Shown: positions 47,764-55,511 of the stretch, piece after piece | Layout: each line of letters starts with the position of its first letter | Numbering within the stretch: the stretch's first letter is position 1 | Source: Microbacterium bovistercoris | Lineage (GTDB): Bacteria; Actinomycetota; Actinomycetes; Actinomycetales; Microbacteriaceae | NCBI RefSeq assembly: GCF_003387575.1 | Contig: NZ_QUAB01000042.1 | Span: forward strand, 24,906-88,905 | Reading direction: 5' to 3' | Length of the DNA stretch: 64,000 bases | Notes under the pieces: model-generated | What the model was told of the DNA's origin: nothing | Seen by the model: only the letters and a program-made list of their open reading frames with translations | Database searches by the model: none | Made by a program: the position numbers and the translations under genes

Positions 47764-48423
47764 ATGCACGAATCCGTACAGCCCCCGAACGGCGTCGTCG
47801 GGGCAGCGCTCGAACTTTTCGCACAGCAGGGCTTCGAGCAGACCTCGGTCGAGCAGATCGCCAAGGCGGCCGGCGTCTCGAGATCGACGTTCTTCCGCCA
47901 GTTCGGTGGCAAGGAGGACGTGGTCTTCGCCGACCACGAAGCGCTGATCGAGCAGCTGCGCGCATTCCTCGACGAACCGCACGACGACCCCTGGCAGGCC
48001 GTGTGCGAGGCATCCGAACGCGTGTTCTCGTACTTCGCACGCGATCCTGAGCTCGCCAGGCGCCGCTACCAGATCGTGCGCGACGTCCCCGCTCTGCGCG
48101 AGCGCGAGATCATCACGGTGTTCCGCTACGAGCGCCTCTTCGACGACTACCTGCGGCAGTCGCTGCCCGGCATCGACCCTGTCGACGCCGTCGGCTTCGC
48201 CGCCCTGGTCACCGCCGTGCACAACCACGTGCTGCGCCAGTTGCTGCGCGGCAAGAAGGTGCCGGTGTCGGTGCTGCAGAAGTCGCTCGCCGACGTGCGG
48301 CGACGGTACGGCGTGCTGGAGGATGCCGCTGACGCGGCGTCCGACGACGTGGTCGTCGCCGTCTTCCCGCGGTCGATGCCGATCGCCGAGATCACCCGGC
48401 GGGTCCAGGCCGAGCTCAGCTGA
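47764..48423 (+). CDS. TetR/AcrR-family transcriptional regulator
   Basis: The 219-residue protein has the TetR DNA-binding domain in residues 8-56 (GAALELFAQQGFEQTSVEQI, then VSRSTFFRQFGGKEDVVFAD). The C-terminal half includes FARDPELARRRYQIVRDVPALRERE, as in regulators related to MftR-type proteins, though I cannot name a ligand. It diverges from sucCD and converges with a small CGC-ending protein, leaving only three bases between stop codons. Confidence 0.9.
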   Translation: MHESVQPPNGVVGAALELFAQQGFEQTSVEQIAKAAGVSRSTFFRQFGGKEDVVFADHEALIEQLRAFLDEPHDDPWQAVCEASERVFSYFARDPELARRRYQIVRDVPALREREIITVFRYERLFDDYLRQSLPGIDPVDAVGFAALVTAVHNHVLRQLLRGKKVPVSVLQKSLADVRRRYGVLEDAADAASDDVVVAVFPRSMPIAEITRRVQAELS

Positions 48424-48426
48424 GTC

Positions 48427-48918
48427 CTAGTCGCAGCCGCAGCCGCCGGAGGGCGTCTTGACCATGAAGCAGACGTCGCAGACGCCGTAGTCGCGGTCTT
48501 CCTTCGGCGTCGCCTTCGGCACCTTCGGCGCCGCGGGCGCGGACGTGCGCGGCGTCGTCGTGCGCTTGGCCTTGACCGGGGCGACCTGGACGAACTCGCT
48601 CGGGTGCACGACGTAGAAGTACGGCGGGCGTCCCTCGCTGGGCTGCAGTCGCTGCGGAGCAGAGCCGACGACGACGAGCTCGTCCTCGCTGAATCCGTTG
48701 GTGTAGGTGCGGCCGATGTGCAGAGCGGCACCGGGGCCGCGGCGGATCGCCTCGATGTAGCGGCCGCGGTCGATGAAGCTGCTGATCCCGATGGCGTCGA
48801 CGATCTGCCCGATGAACTCGTGGTTCACGGGGTCGATGCGGTGCGCACGGAGAGCTTCGGCGAGATTGCGATACGGACGGGAGGTGCCTGCGGGGGTCGG
48901 CCCCTGTACTTCATTCAT
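48427..48918 (-). CDS. Protein of unknown function with C-terminal cysteine cluster
   Basis: The 163-residue protein has a conserved-looking N-terminal 110 residues (EALRAHRIDPVNHEFIGQIV, GPGAALHIGRTYTNGFSEDE), a Lys/Pro/Ala/Thr-rich linker and a tail with five cysteines, CDVCFMVKTPSGGCGCD, that could bind zinc. No family name can be given. The ATG is within a TGATGAATG context without a convincing ribosome-binding site. It is divergent from the oxidoreductase gene, 37 bases away. Confidence 0.72.
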   Translation of the reverse strand: MNEVQGPTPAGTSRPYRNLAEALRAHRIDPVNHEFIGQIVDAIGISSFIDRGRYIEAIRRGPGAALHIGRTYTNGFSEDELVVVGSAPQRLQPSEGRPPYFYVVHPSEFVQVAPVKAKRTTTPRTSAPAAPKVPKATPKEDRDYGVCDVCFMVKTPSGGCGCD

Positions 48919-48942
48919 CACTACAAGGATCCCACGCCGTGA

Positions 48943-48948
48943 CACACT
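48943..48948 (+). promoter_or_regulatory. -10 box CACACT before the oxidoreductase at 48956
   Basis: Seven bases (GAACCAC) separate it from the ATG. Confidence 0.4.
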
Positions 48949-48955
48949 GAACCAC

Positions 48956-50422
48956 ATGGTGCGCGCGACAGTGATCGGCAGCGGCCCCAACGGACTCGCC
49001 GCCGCGGTGGCCCTGGCCCGCGCGGGCTACGCGGTCGAGGTGCTCGAGGCCGCTGAGACCGTCGGAGGCGGCGTGCGCACGCTCGAAGGCCCGTTGCCCG
49101 GGTACCGGTATGACGTGTGCTCGGCCGTGCACCCCGCGGCGCTGACCTCGCCGTTCTTCCGCGCCTTCGGCATGGCGGACCTCGTGGACTGGATCCGCCC
49201 GGAGATCTCGTATGCGCATCCGCTCGACGGCGGGCGCGCGGGCATCGCCTGGCGCGACCTGGAGCGCACCGCGGAGGGACTCGGCGTCGACGCCAGGGCG
49301 TGGAACGCGCTGCTGCGTCCGCTGGTGCGCCGGCTCGACGAGGTGGTCGAGTTCACCGGCGGGACGATGCTGCGCGTTCCGCGCCACCCCGTCACCGGCA
49401 TCCGGTTCGGCGTGCGGATGCTGGAGCAGGGCAGTCCGCTCGGACCGCGCGCGTTCCGCACCGACGAGGCGAACGCGCTGCTGGCCGGGGTGCTCGCGCA
49501 TGCGGCGACCCCGCTCCCCTCGCCGTCTTCCGCCGCGGCGGGACTGCTCCTCGCCGCGCAGGCCCATGGCGCCTGGGGCTGGGCCTACCCGCGCGGCGGC
49601 GCGCAGCGCATCGCCGACGCCCTGCAGGACGACCTCGAGGCGCACGGCGGCGGCATCCGCACCGGTGAGCAGGTGGGTGACCTGGCCGATCTGGACTGGG
49701 GCGACCCGGCGCGCGGAGATCTGCTCGTGCTGAACTGCTCGCCTCGCCTGGCGCTCACGCATCCGGACATCCCCTCCGCGTACGCGCAGGCGCTGACGAG
49801 GTACCGTTACGGGCCGGCGGCCGCGAAGGTCGACTTCGCGCTGAGCGGGCCGGTGCCGTGGGCGAACGAGCGGGTCGCGCAGTCGCCGACCGTGCACGTC
49901 GGCGGCACGCGTGCCGAGATCGCCGCGAGCGAGAACGCGGTCGCCCGCGGTGCCGTGTCGGATCGCCCCTACGTGCTCGCGGTGCAGCCGTCGGTGCTGG
50001 ACGGCACCAGAGCCCCGGATGGCGCAGCCGCACTGTGGGCGTACATCCACGTGCCGCTCGGCTCCGACCTCGACCCGACCGAGCTCGTCATCCGGCAGGT
50101 GGAGCGCTTCGCCCCCGGTTTCCGCGACGTGATTCTGGGCAGTCACGCCGTTGCGGCGTCCGGGCGCGAGGCGCTGAACCCGTCCGAGATCGGCGGTGAC
50201 ATCTTCGGCGGCTCGTTCTCGATGGCGCAGGCGTTCCGGCGGCCGGTCGTCTCCGCGACGCCGTGGCGCACCCCGATGCGCGGGGTGTACCTCGCCTCGG
50301 CGTCGACACCGCCCGGCCCCGGCGTGAACGGCATGGCCGGCTGGCATGCCGCGCGCACGGCGCTGGCGGATGCCGGCACGCCCGCGTCCCTGGAGGATCT
50401 GTTCGCCTCCTCCCTCGCCTGA
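48956..50422 (+). CDS. Phytoene-desaturase-like FAD-dependent oxidoreductase
   Basis: The 488-residue protein has the N-terminal dinucleotide motif VIGSGPNGLAAAVALARAG (6-24) followed by EVLEAAETVGGGVRT, and a C-terminal GVYLASASTPPGPGVNGMAGWHAA segment typical of carotenoid-desaturase-related amine-oxidase-like enzymes. It is not next to other carotenoid genes, so the substrate is unknown; it more resembles the broad CrtI-related family of actinobacterial oxidoreductases (PYROXD2-like). The ATG is a leaderless-type start. Confidence 0.85.
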   Translation: MVRATVIGSGPNGLAAAVALARAGYAVEVLEAAETVGGGVRTLEGPLPGYRYDVCSAVHPAALTSPFFRAFGMADLVDWIRPEISYAHPLDGGRAGIAWRDLERTAEGLGVDARAWNALLRPLVRRLDEVVEFTGGTMLRVPRHPVTGIRFGVRMLEQGSPLGPRAFRTDEANALLAGVLAHAATPLPSPSSAAAGLLLAAQAHGAWGWAYPRGGAQRIADALQDDLEAHGGGIRTGEQVGDLADLDWGDPARGDLLVLNCSPRLALTHPDIPSAYAQALTRYRYGPAAAKVDFALSGPVPWANERVAQSPTVHVGGTRAEIAASENAVARGAVSDRPYVLAVQPSVLDGTRAPDGAAALWAYIHVPLGSDLDPTELVIRQVERFAPGFRDVILGSHAVAASGREALNPSEIGGDIFGGSFSMAQAFRRPVVSATPWRTPMRGVYLASASTPPGPGVNGMAGWHAARTALADAGTPASLEDLFASSLA

Positions 50423-50497
50423 GGGGTCAGAAAGCGTCGGGTCCGGCCCCGCCGACCCCGCAGATCTTGACCCCTCGTGGGATGACGGCAGACAGGC

Positions 50498-50503
50498 CAG
50501 GAT
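50498..50503 (+). promoter_or_regulatory. -10 box CAGGAT before the DNA ligase gene
   Basis: CAGGAT-GGTGACC-ATG, spacing seven. The hexamer overlaps an alternative in-frame ATG at 50502, which argues for the start at 50511. Confidence 0.45.
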
Positions 50504-50510
50504 GGTGACC

Positions 50511-51545
50511 ATGTACGAGATCCCCGCGCCGATGCTCGCCAAGGCCGCTGCGGCCGTGCCCGATCCCTCGAAGACGCCGATGCTGTTCGAGCCGAAGTGG
50601 GACGGCTTCCGCGGGCTGATCGCCTGGGACGGCGAGAGCCTCGAGATCGGGTCGCGCGGCGCGAAGCCGCTGACGCGCTACTTCCCCGAGCTGGTCGAGC
50701 AGCTCCCGGGCATCCTGCCGGGGCCGTGCCTGCTCGACGGCGAAATCGTCGTCGCGACCGGACCGGCCGGCGCGCAGCGCCTGGACTGGGAGGCGCTCAG
50801 CCAGCGCATCCACCCGGCCGCCTCTCGCGTCGCGAAGCTCTCCGTCGAGACGCCGGCGATGTTCATCGCTTTCGACCTGCTCGCCGAGGGCGACGACGAC
50901 CTGCAGCGGCTGTCGTTCCGCGAGCGGCGTGCACGCCTCGAGCGGATGCTGGCGGATGCGACCGACCCCCTGCATCTGACGCGCACCACCGACGACCGCG
51001 CGATCGCCCAGCGCTGGCTCGAGGAGTTCGAGGGCGCAGGGCTCGACGGCGTCGTCGCGAAGCCTCTGGACGATCCGTATGCGCCGGGAAAGCGCACCCT
51101 GATCAAGATCAAGCACGCTCGCACGGCCGACGTCGTCGCCCTCGGCTACCGGGTGCACAAGAGCGGATCCGGCGTCGGCTCGCTGCTCGTGGGCCTGTAC
51201 GGGGATGACGGTGTCCTGCGTCAGGTCGGCGGCGTCGCCGCCTGGAGCGACGCGATGAGGCAGCAGCTGGTCGAGGATCTGGAGCCGCTCGTGGAGCGGG
51301 ATGCCGAGGGGGCGGCCGTCACCGGAGAGGGCGAGCGCTCCCGGTTCAGCGGCGCGAAGGACGTCTCCTTCGTGCGGCTGCGACCCGAGCGGGTGCTCGA
51401 GGTGAAGTACGACCAGCTCGAGGGGGCGCGATTCCGGCACACCGTGCAGTTCGCTCGGTGGCGCCCTGATCGGGATGCCTCCTCCTGCACCTACGACCAG
51501 CTTGACACTGTGGCAGGGTACGACCTCGCGGACGTGCTGACCTGA
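50511..51545 (+). CDS. ATP-dependent DNA ligase (LigC type)
   Basis: The 344-residue enzyme has the nucleotidyltransferase motif I with adenylated lysine K29 in EPKWDGFRG, motif III AMFIAFDLLAEG, motif IV AGLDGVVAKPLD and motif V TLIKIKHARTADVV, then an OB-fold ending SCTYDQLDTVAGYDL. It is a stand-alone ligase like mycobacterial LigC, which seals nicks and can act in end joining. A LigD-type polymerase gene lies about 600 bases away in convergent orientation; no Ku gene is in this window. Confidence 0.9.
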   Translation: MYEIPAPMLAKAAAAVPDPSKTPMLFEPKWDGFRGLIAWDGESLEIGSRGAKPLTRYFPELVEQLPGILPGPCLLDGEIVVATGPAGAQRLDWEALSQRIHPAASRVAKLSVETPAMFIAFDLLAEGDDDLQRLSFRERRARLERMLADATDPLHLTRTTDDRAIAQRWLEEFEGAGLDGVVAKPLDDPYAPGKRTLIKIKHARTADVVALGYRVHKSGSGVGSLLVGLYGDDGVLRQVGGVAAWSDAMRQQLVEDLEPLVERDAEGAAVTGEGERSRFSGAKDVSFVRLRPERVLEVKYDQLEGARFRHTVQFARWRPDRDASSCTYDQLDTVAGYDLADVLT

Positions 51546-51562
51546 GCGCCTTGGTGTGCCAC

Positions 51563-51657
51563 GGGTCCTGAGCGAGCGAAGCGAGACGAAGGGCGCTCAG
51601 GACCCGAGGAACCGCACCCTGAGCGAGGAGCGCAGCGACGAGACGAAGGACGCTCAA
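51563..51657. repeat. Palindromic intergenic repeat, family 3, copy 2
   Basis: GGGTCCTGAGCG (51563-51574) pairs perfectly with CGCTCAGGACCC (51594-51605), enclosing AGCGAAGCGAGACGAAGG. A second half-element with GAGCGCAGCGACGAGACGAAGG runs to the stop of the next gene. It lies between convergent genes and can serve as their terminator. It shares its core with 11861-11938. Confidence 0.88.
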
Positions 51658-52127
51658 CGGCCCGTACGCGGCGGCGTGAACTCGACGATCGGGATCTCGG
51701 CCTCTCCCCCGGCGGCGTAGTCCATCGCCGCGCTGAGGTGCTTCCAGGCGTCCGGATGCTCGGCCGCGTAGACCTTCAGCCGCGCCGCGGACTCCTCGGC
51801 GTCGAGCATTCGCACCGCGGCCCGCGCCCGGCGCGCGTGACCGGTGCTGAGATAGGCGACGCCGTTGGCCTGCAGGTTGCGGTACCACTGCGCCTTCCGG
51901 CCGAACCCGGATGCGACCCGGATCACGTTGTGCTCGCGCTCCACGACCTCGACGACCACGAACCGGCGCTGGTGGGATTTCCTGCCGAGGTGCTCGATCA
52001 TCACGAGGCGGTCGCCGAAGATCCAGCCGAAGCCCGCACGGTACAGGCCGATGGGCGCGCGCACCAGCCAGGGTGTCGCCAGCATCCGAGCGACGAGCCT
52101 GTCCATGAAAGCGGTGTGCTCAGGCAT
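51654..52127 (-). CDS. Nitroreductase-family deazaflavin-dependent protein
   Basis: The 157-residue protein belongs to the split-barrel F420-type family: RAPIGLYRAGFGWIFGDRLVMIEHLGRKSHQRRFVVVEV followed by VASGFGRKAQWYRNLQANG is characteristic. Substrate unknown. Its start overlaps the end of the LigD-type polymerase gene by eight bases, so the two are co-translated, an unexpected pairing of a redox enzyme with an end-joining polymerase. Confidence 0.88.
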   Translation of the reverse strand: MPEHTAFMDRLVARMLATPWLVRAPIGLYRAGFGWIFGDRLVMIEHLGRKSHQRRFVVVEVVEREHNVIRVASGFGRKAQWYRNLQANGVAYLSTGHARRARAAVRMLDAEESAARLKVYAAEHPDAWKHLSAAMDYAAGGEAEIPIVEFTPPRTGR

Positions 52128-53166
52128 CGTTCTCCCAGTTCGCGGCGACCTTCTTGCTCGGCTGCACCCGGGGCGGCTCTCCCGGCATCTTGGGGAACTC
52201 CGGCGGGAACGGCAGCTCCCCCAGCCCGTTCTCCGCATCGCGGTCCCACCACTGCAGGAGGGTGTCGATCCGCCCCGGTGCGTCCTGCATCCCGGCCCAC
52301 GGGTCGCCGACCTCGGCGAGCCTGGCGGGGATGCTGCGCACGGTGAAGCGCTTCGGGTCCAGGTCGTCGAGCTCCTCCCAGTGGATCGGCGTGGACACCG
52401 GCGCGCCGGGCAGCGCTCGTGGGCTGTAGGCGCCGGCCATGGTGCGGTCGCGATTGGCCTGGTTGAAGTCCACGAAGATGCGCTCGCCGCGCTCCTCCTT
52501 CCACCAGTTCGTGGTCACCGCCTCCGGCATCCGCCGTTCCAGTTCGCGCCCGGTGGCGATGACCGCGTGACGCACGGTGAGGAACTCCCACTCCGGCGCG
52601 ATCGGGCAGAACACGTGCAGACCGCGGTTGCCGCTGGTCTTGATGAACGGCTCGAGATCCGCCTCGCGCAGGACGGCGCGCAGCTCTCGTGCGGCGACGA
52701 TCGCCTCTGCCATGCCCGTGCCGGGCTGCGGATCCAGGTCGATGCGCAGTTCGACCGGGTTGTCGGTGTCGGCCGCGAGCGATGCCCACGGGTGAAACAC
52801 GATCGTGTTCATCTGCACGGCCCACACGATCGCGCTGGTGCGGTTCAGCACGATCTGCGGATGCCTGCGACCGCTGTTGTACGTGCACATCACGGAGTCG
52901 ACGAAGTCGGGCGTGCCCTTCGGCGGGTTCTTCGAGAAGAATCCCTCGCCGCCGATGCCGTCGCGGAACCGCTCCAGTGACACCGGCCGGTGGCCGTTGG
53001 CGTTCAGGAACGCCGCGGAGACCGTCTGCACGTAGTCGGCGTACTCCGCCTTGGTGATGCCACCGCCGCCCTCGTCCGGCCAGACCACACGGTTCGGACT
53101 GGACAGTCCGATCTGCCGTTCCCCGTCGGTGTCGGTCACGGTCAGCGTCACGCGCTCAGAGGCCAT
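52120..53166 (-). CDS. LigD-type polymerase/primase domain protein (NHEJ)
   Basis: The 348-residue protein is the stand-alone polymerase domain (AEP/primase fold) of bacterial end joining. It has the metal-binding D143-x-D145 in RIDLDPQPG, TSGNRGLHVF near 177 and GAYSPRALPGAPVSTPIHW near 255, and is longer at the C-terminus than the LigD domain alone. It would fill gaps at broken DNA ends with ribo- or deoxynucleotides. No ligase or nuclease domain is fused; the LigC-type gene nearby may be its partner. The ATG follows TAGTCT by six bases. Confidence 0.9.
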   Translation of the reverse strand: MASERVTLTVTDTDGERQIGLSSPNRVVWPDEGGGGITKAEYADYVQTVSAAFLNANGHRPVSLERFRDGIGGEGFFSKNPPKGTPDFVDSVMCTYNSGRRHPQIVLNRTSAIVWAVQMNTIVFHPWASLAADTDNPVELRIDLDPQPGTGMAEAIVAARELRAVLREADLEPFIKTSGNRGLHVFCPIAPEWEFLTVRHAVIATGRELERRMPEAVTTNWWKEERGERIFVDFNQANRDRTMAGAYSPRALPGAPVSTPIHWEELDDLDPKRFTVRSIPARLAEVGDPWAGMQDAPGRIDTLLQWWDRDAENGLGELPFPPEFPKMPGEPPRVQPSKKVAANWENDA

Positions 53167-53172
53167 GTTCCG

Positions 53173-53178
53173 AGACTA
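53173..53178 (-). promoter_or_regulatory. -10 box TAGTCT before the LigD-type polymerase gene
   Basis: TAGTCT-CGGAAC-ATG on the minus strand, spacing six. Confidence 0.6.
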
Positions 53179-53204
53179 GGACGCCGCGCCGACGAGCGGA
53201 ACCG

Positions 53205-54272
53205 TCAGGCGAGGGCGCGGGCGCGCCCGAGGTCCACGAAGACCTCGGTGTTGAACCGGTAGGCCGCGCGGACCTCGTCGAGCATGCGGGCGCGCTCATC
53301 GGCGTCCAGCGTCGCGCCGAAGGCGTCGAGCACGCGGCGGTACATGTCCTTGAAACCACCCAGGTCGCCGAGCGTGGAGAAGTCGTAGAACGACACGCCT
53401 TCTCCCCCGAACTGACCGGACACCCGGCGCGCGATGGCCTGACCACCGGAGAGGTCACCGAGGTAGCGGGTGTAGTGGTGGGCGAGGATGCCGGCGATCC
53501 AGCCCTGCTCCGCGAGTTCGTCGATCCGCGCGGCATACGCGGTGGTCGCCGGGACGGCCTCGATCGCGTCGCGCCAGTCCGCGCCGATCAGTGCCTCGAG
53601 GTCGCTGATGAGCGCATCGCGTCGGATCAGCTCGGCCGGGTGCACCGCCGCGAGCAGCGGATCGGCGGCCAGCAGAGCGGATGCCCGCTCCAGCGCCTCG
53701 TACATGAACCAGTGCTGCACGACCAGCTGCGCGTAGTCGGTGCGGGTGCCTCGTCCGCGCATGATGTCGGCCATGAAGTCGGCGCCCTCGCTGTCACCAT
53801 GGTCGCCCCAGGTGGCCTCGCGCAACTCGCGGGCGAAGCCGGCGGTCTCCCGCGCGTCCGTTCCGTGGGCACCGTGCGGGCGGGAGGCGCCGTGCAGGTG
53901 GGAGGCGCCGTGCGGGTTCCCCTGCTCACCGTGATGCGCATGCTGGCCGTGCTGCCCCGCGAGGTGGGTCGGATGCTGCTCCTCCGCGCGAGGCTCGACA
54001 CCCAGCTCGCGGCAGGCGGCGCGGTACAGCTCGACGGCGGCGCGGCGGATGTCCCGCCGTTCGGCGATCTCGATCGGCCAGGCGACCGTGACCTCCCTTG
54101 AGCCGCCGGGCACGTCCGCCTGCCAGCGACCGCCTGTGCCATCCAGTCCGATCATCGCGGCACCGGTCGCCTCCGGCACCCCGAAGGCGCGGACGATGAT
54201 GAGATTGTCATCGGAGTGGTCACCGTTCATGTGCGCGGTGACGGCGTCGATCACAGTGTCGTCGATGAGCAT
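53205..54272 (-). CDS. DUF2470-haem oxygenase fusion with His-rich linker
   Basis: The 355-residue protein joins an N-terminal DUF2470/HugZ-tail-like domain (residues 1-85, with DAVTAHMNGDHSDDNLIIVRAFG) to a biliverdin-forming haem oxygenase (about 145-355) with the distal-helix motif YTRYLGDLSGGQAIARRV and the proximal-side ELREATWGDHGDSEG. A linker of about 40 residues (96-135) contains about a dozen His residues (for example GQHGQHAHHGEQGN), possibly a metal or haem store. It would degrade haem to release iron. The start ATG at 54272 is preferred; the frame extending to 54311 reads through the iron box. Confidence 0.88.
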   Translation of the reverse strand: MLIDDTVIDAVTAHMNGDHSDDNLIIVRAFGVPEATGAAMIGLDGTGGRWQADVPGGSREVTVAWPIEIAERRDIRRAAVELYRAACRELGVEPRAEEQHPTHLAGQHGQHAHHGEQGNPHGASHLHGASRPHGAHGTDARETAGFARELREATWGDHGDSEGADFMADIMRGRGTRTDYAQLVVQHWFMYEALERASALLAADPLLAAVHPAELIRRDALISDLEALIGADWRDAIEAVPATTAYAARIDELAEQGWIAGILAHHYTRYLGDLSGGQAIARRVSGQFGGEGVSFYDFSTLGDLGGFKDMYRRVLDAFGATLDADERARMLDEVRAAYRFNTEVFVDLGRARALA

Positions 54273-54289
54273 GCGTCCGCCATTCGTGA

Positions 54290-54312
54290 ATGAGGTAAGG
54301 CTAACCTTCATT
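54290..54312 (-). promoter_or_regulatory. DtxR/IdeR-type iron box upstream of the haem oxygenase gene
   Basis: TGAGGTAAGGCTAACCTTCA is a near-palindrome (AGGTAAGGCTAACCT) resembling the DtxR/IdeR consensus TTAGGTTAGGCTAACCTAA. It sits just upstream of the start codon, where iron-loaded regulator would repress transcription. Confidence 0.85.
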
Positions 54313-54352
54313 CAACCACGGGAACGCGGCGACCGGATACCAGCAGAGTCGG

Positions 54353-55489
54353 TCAGTCGTCGCCCAGATCGACGGCGAGCACCAGCACAGGACCGAGCGC
54401 GTCGCGCTCGACGGCCAGCGAGGGTCCGGCCGAGTCGACGACCACGCCGTCGAGCTCGGTGTGGCTGCTGAGCACCTTCGCGAGCTGCTCCGGCTCGAAG
54501 GGCATCGGGCGGTCGTTCCGGCCCAGAGCGACCACTTCGAGCGGGTGCGAGAACACCTGGAGGAATCGCTTGCCGTCGGCGGTGTGCGCCTCGGCGATGC
54601 CGACGGGCGCCCCGGTCGAGCCGTCACTCACCGCGACCCAGACCTTGGTCTTCGCCAGCGCCTCCCCGACCCGCGCCGCGGTGTCGGGCTGACGGGGCGC
54701 GGAGACCAGGCCCTTGATCGCCATGGCCGGGTCGCTCTGGCTCATGGCCTGCTGCAGCAGCTCGGTCGGGAACACGACGCGATGCGGCGCAGACGCGTTG
54801 TCGATGATGATGCCGGTGAACCCGCCGTCGATCACCTGCTGGTAGATCAGCGCGACCGGCTGTGCCATCGCAGAGGTGGCGGAGGGGTCCTCCTCGGTCT
54901 CGACCGCGGCGCGCAGCGCCGCGCCGGAGGTGAACGCCAGGAGGAACGACTTCTCGTCCTCGCGGATCACAGCGACCGACAGCGACTGTCCGCTGTTGAT
55001 CTGCTCGCTCGCGTCGCCGTGGACGCGCAGGTACAGGTGCCCCTGCATCGACTGGCGCATCACGCCGAGCAGTTCCTCGTTGCTCGCGCCCTCTGCGATC
55101 TCGGCGAGGGCCTCACGCAGCAGAACGTTGTCCTTCAGGCCCTCAATCGTGTGGGTGTCCTCCGGCGGCAGCGCTGAGGCGAGCGGAAGGCGGGGCTTCT
55201 CGGTCTCGACGACGTTGACCGTGGCCTCACGGCGTGGACGAGGGGCCGCCTGCGCCACGGGACGGTCGGCATCGCTGCCCGCAGCCCGCTCGTCGACGGG
55301 TGCCGCGATTTCGGGACCGGCGTCCGCTCCGACCCCTCGGAATGCCTGCACGGAGATGCCGACGGTCGGAACGGCTTCCTCGACCGGTTCCGGCGCGGCG
55401 ATGTCCTCGACGGGAGCGCCCGGGACCGGAGCATCCTCTTCGACGGTGGAGGGATCTGCAGTCTTCTTGCGGCGGGAGAACAGGGCCAT
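54353..55489 (-). CDS. SseB-family protein
   Basis: The 378-residue protein has a low-complexity N-terminus (about 1-115) and an SseB-like globular region: a PLASALPPEDTHTIEGLKDNV segment then FLLAFTSGAALRAAVE near 178 and the second module with KVWVAVSDG and RFLQVFSHPLEV near 280-320. Members are of unclear function (E. coli SseB enhances serine sensitivity). The ATG follows TAGGCT by seven bases. It lies just upstream of the iron box region but is on the same strand and separately promoted. Confidence 0.78.
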   Translation of the reverse strand: MALFSRRKKTADPSTVEEDAPVPGAPVEDIAAPEPVEEAVPTVGISVQAFRGVGADAGPEIAAPVDERAAGSDADRPVAQAAPRPRREATVNVVETEKPRLPLASALPPEDTHTIEGLKDNVLLREALAEIAEGASNEELLGVMRQSMQGHLYLRVHGDASEQINSGQSLSVAVIREDEKSFLLAFTSGAALRAAVETEEDPSATSAMAQPVALIYQQVIDGGFTGIIIDNASAPHRVVFPTELLQQAMSQSDPAMAIKGLVSAPRQPDTAARVGEALAKTKVWVAVSDGSTGAPVGIAEAHTADGKRFLQVFSHPLEVVALGRNDRPMPFEPEQLAKVLSSHTELDGVVVDSAGPSLAVERDALGPVLVLAVDLGDD

Positions 55490-55496
55490 ATGTGTC

Positions 55497-55502
55497 AGCC
55501 TA
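55497..55502 (-). promoter_or_regulatory. -10 box TAGGCT before the SseB-like gene
   Basis: TAGGCT-GACACAT-ATG on the minus strand, spacing seven. Confidence 0.5.
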
Positions 55503-55511
55503 ACCGCGTAA

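Noticed and set aside
54273..54311. ATG at 54311 as start of the haem oxygenase fusion
   Set aside because: It would make the iron box part of the coding sequence, and the resulting 13 extra residues have no family match.
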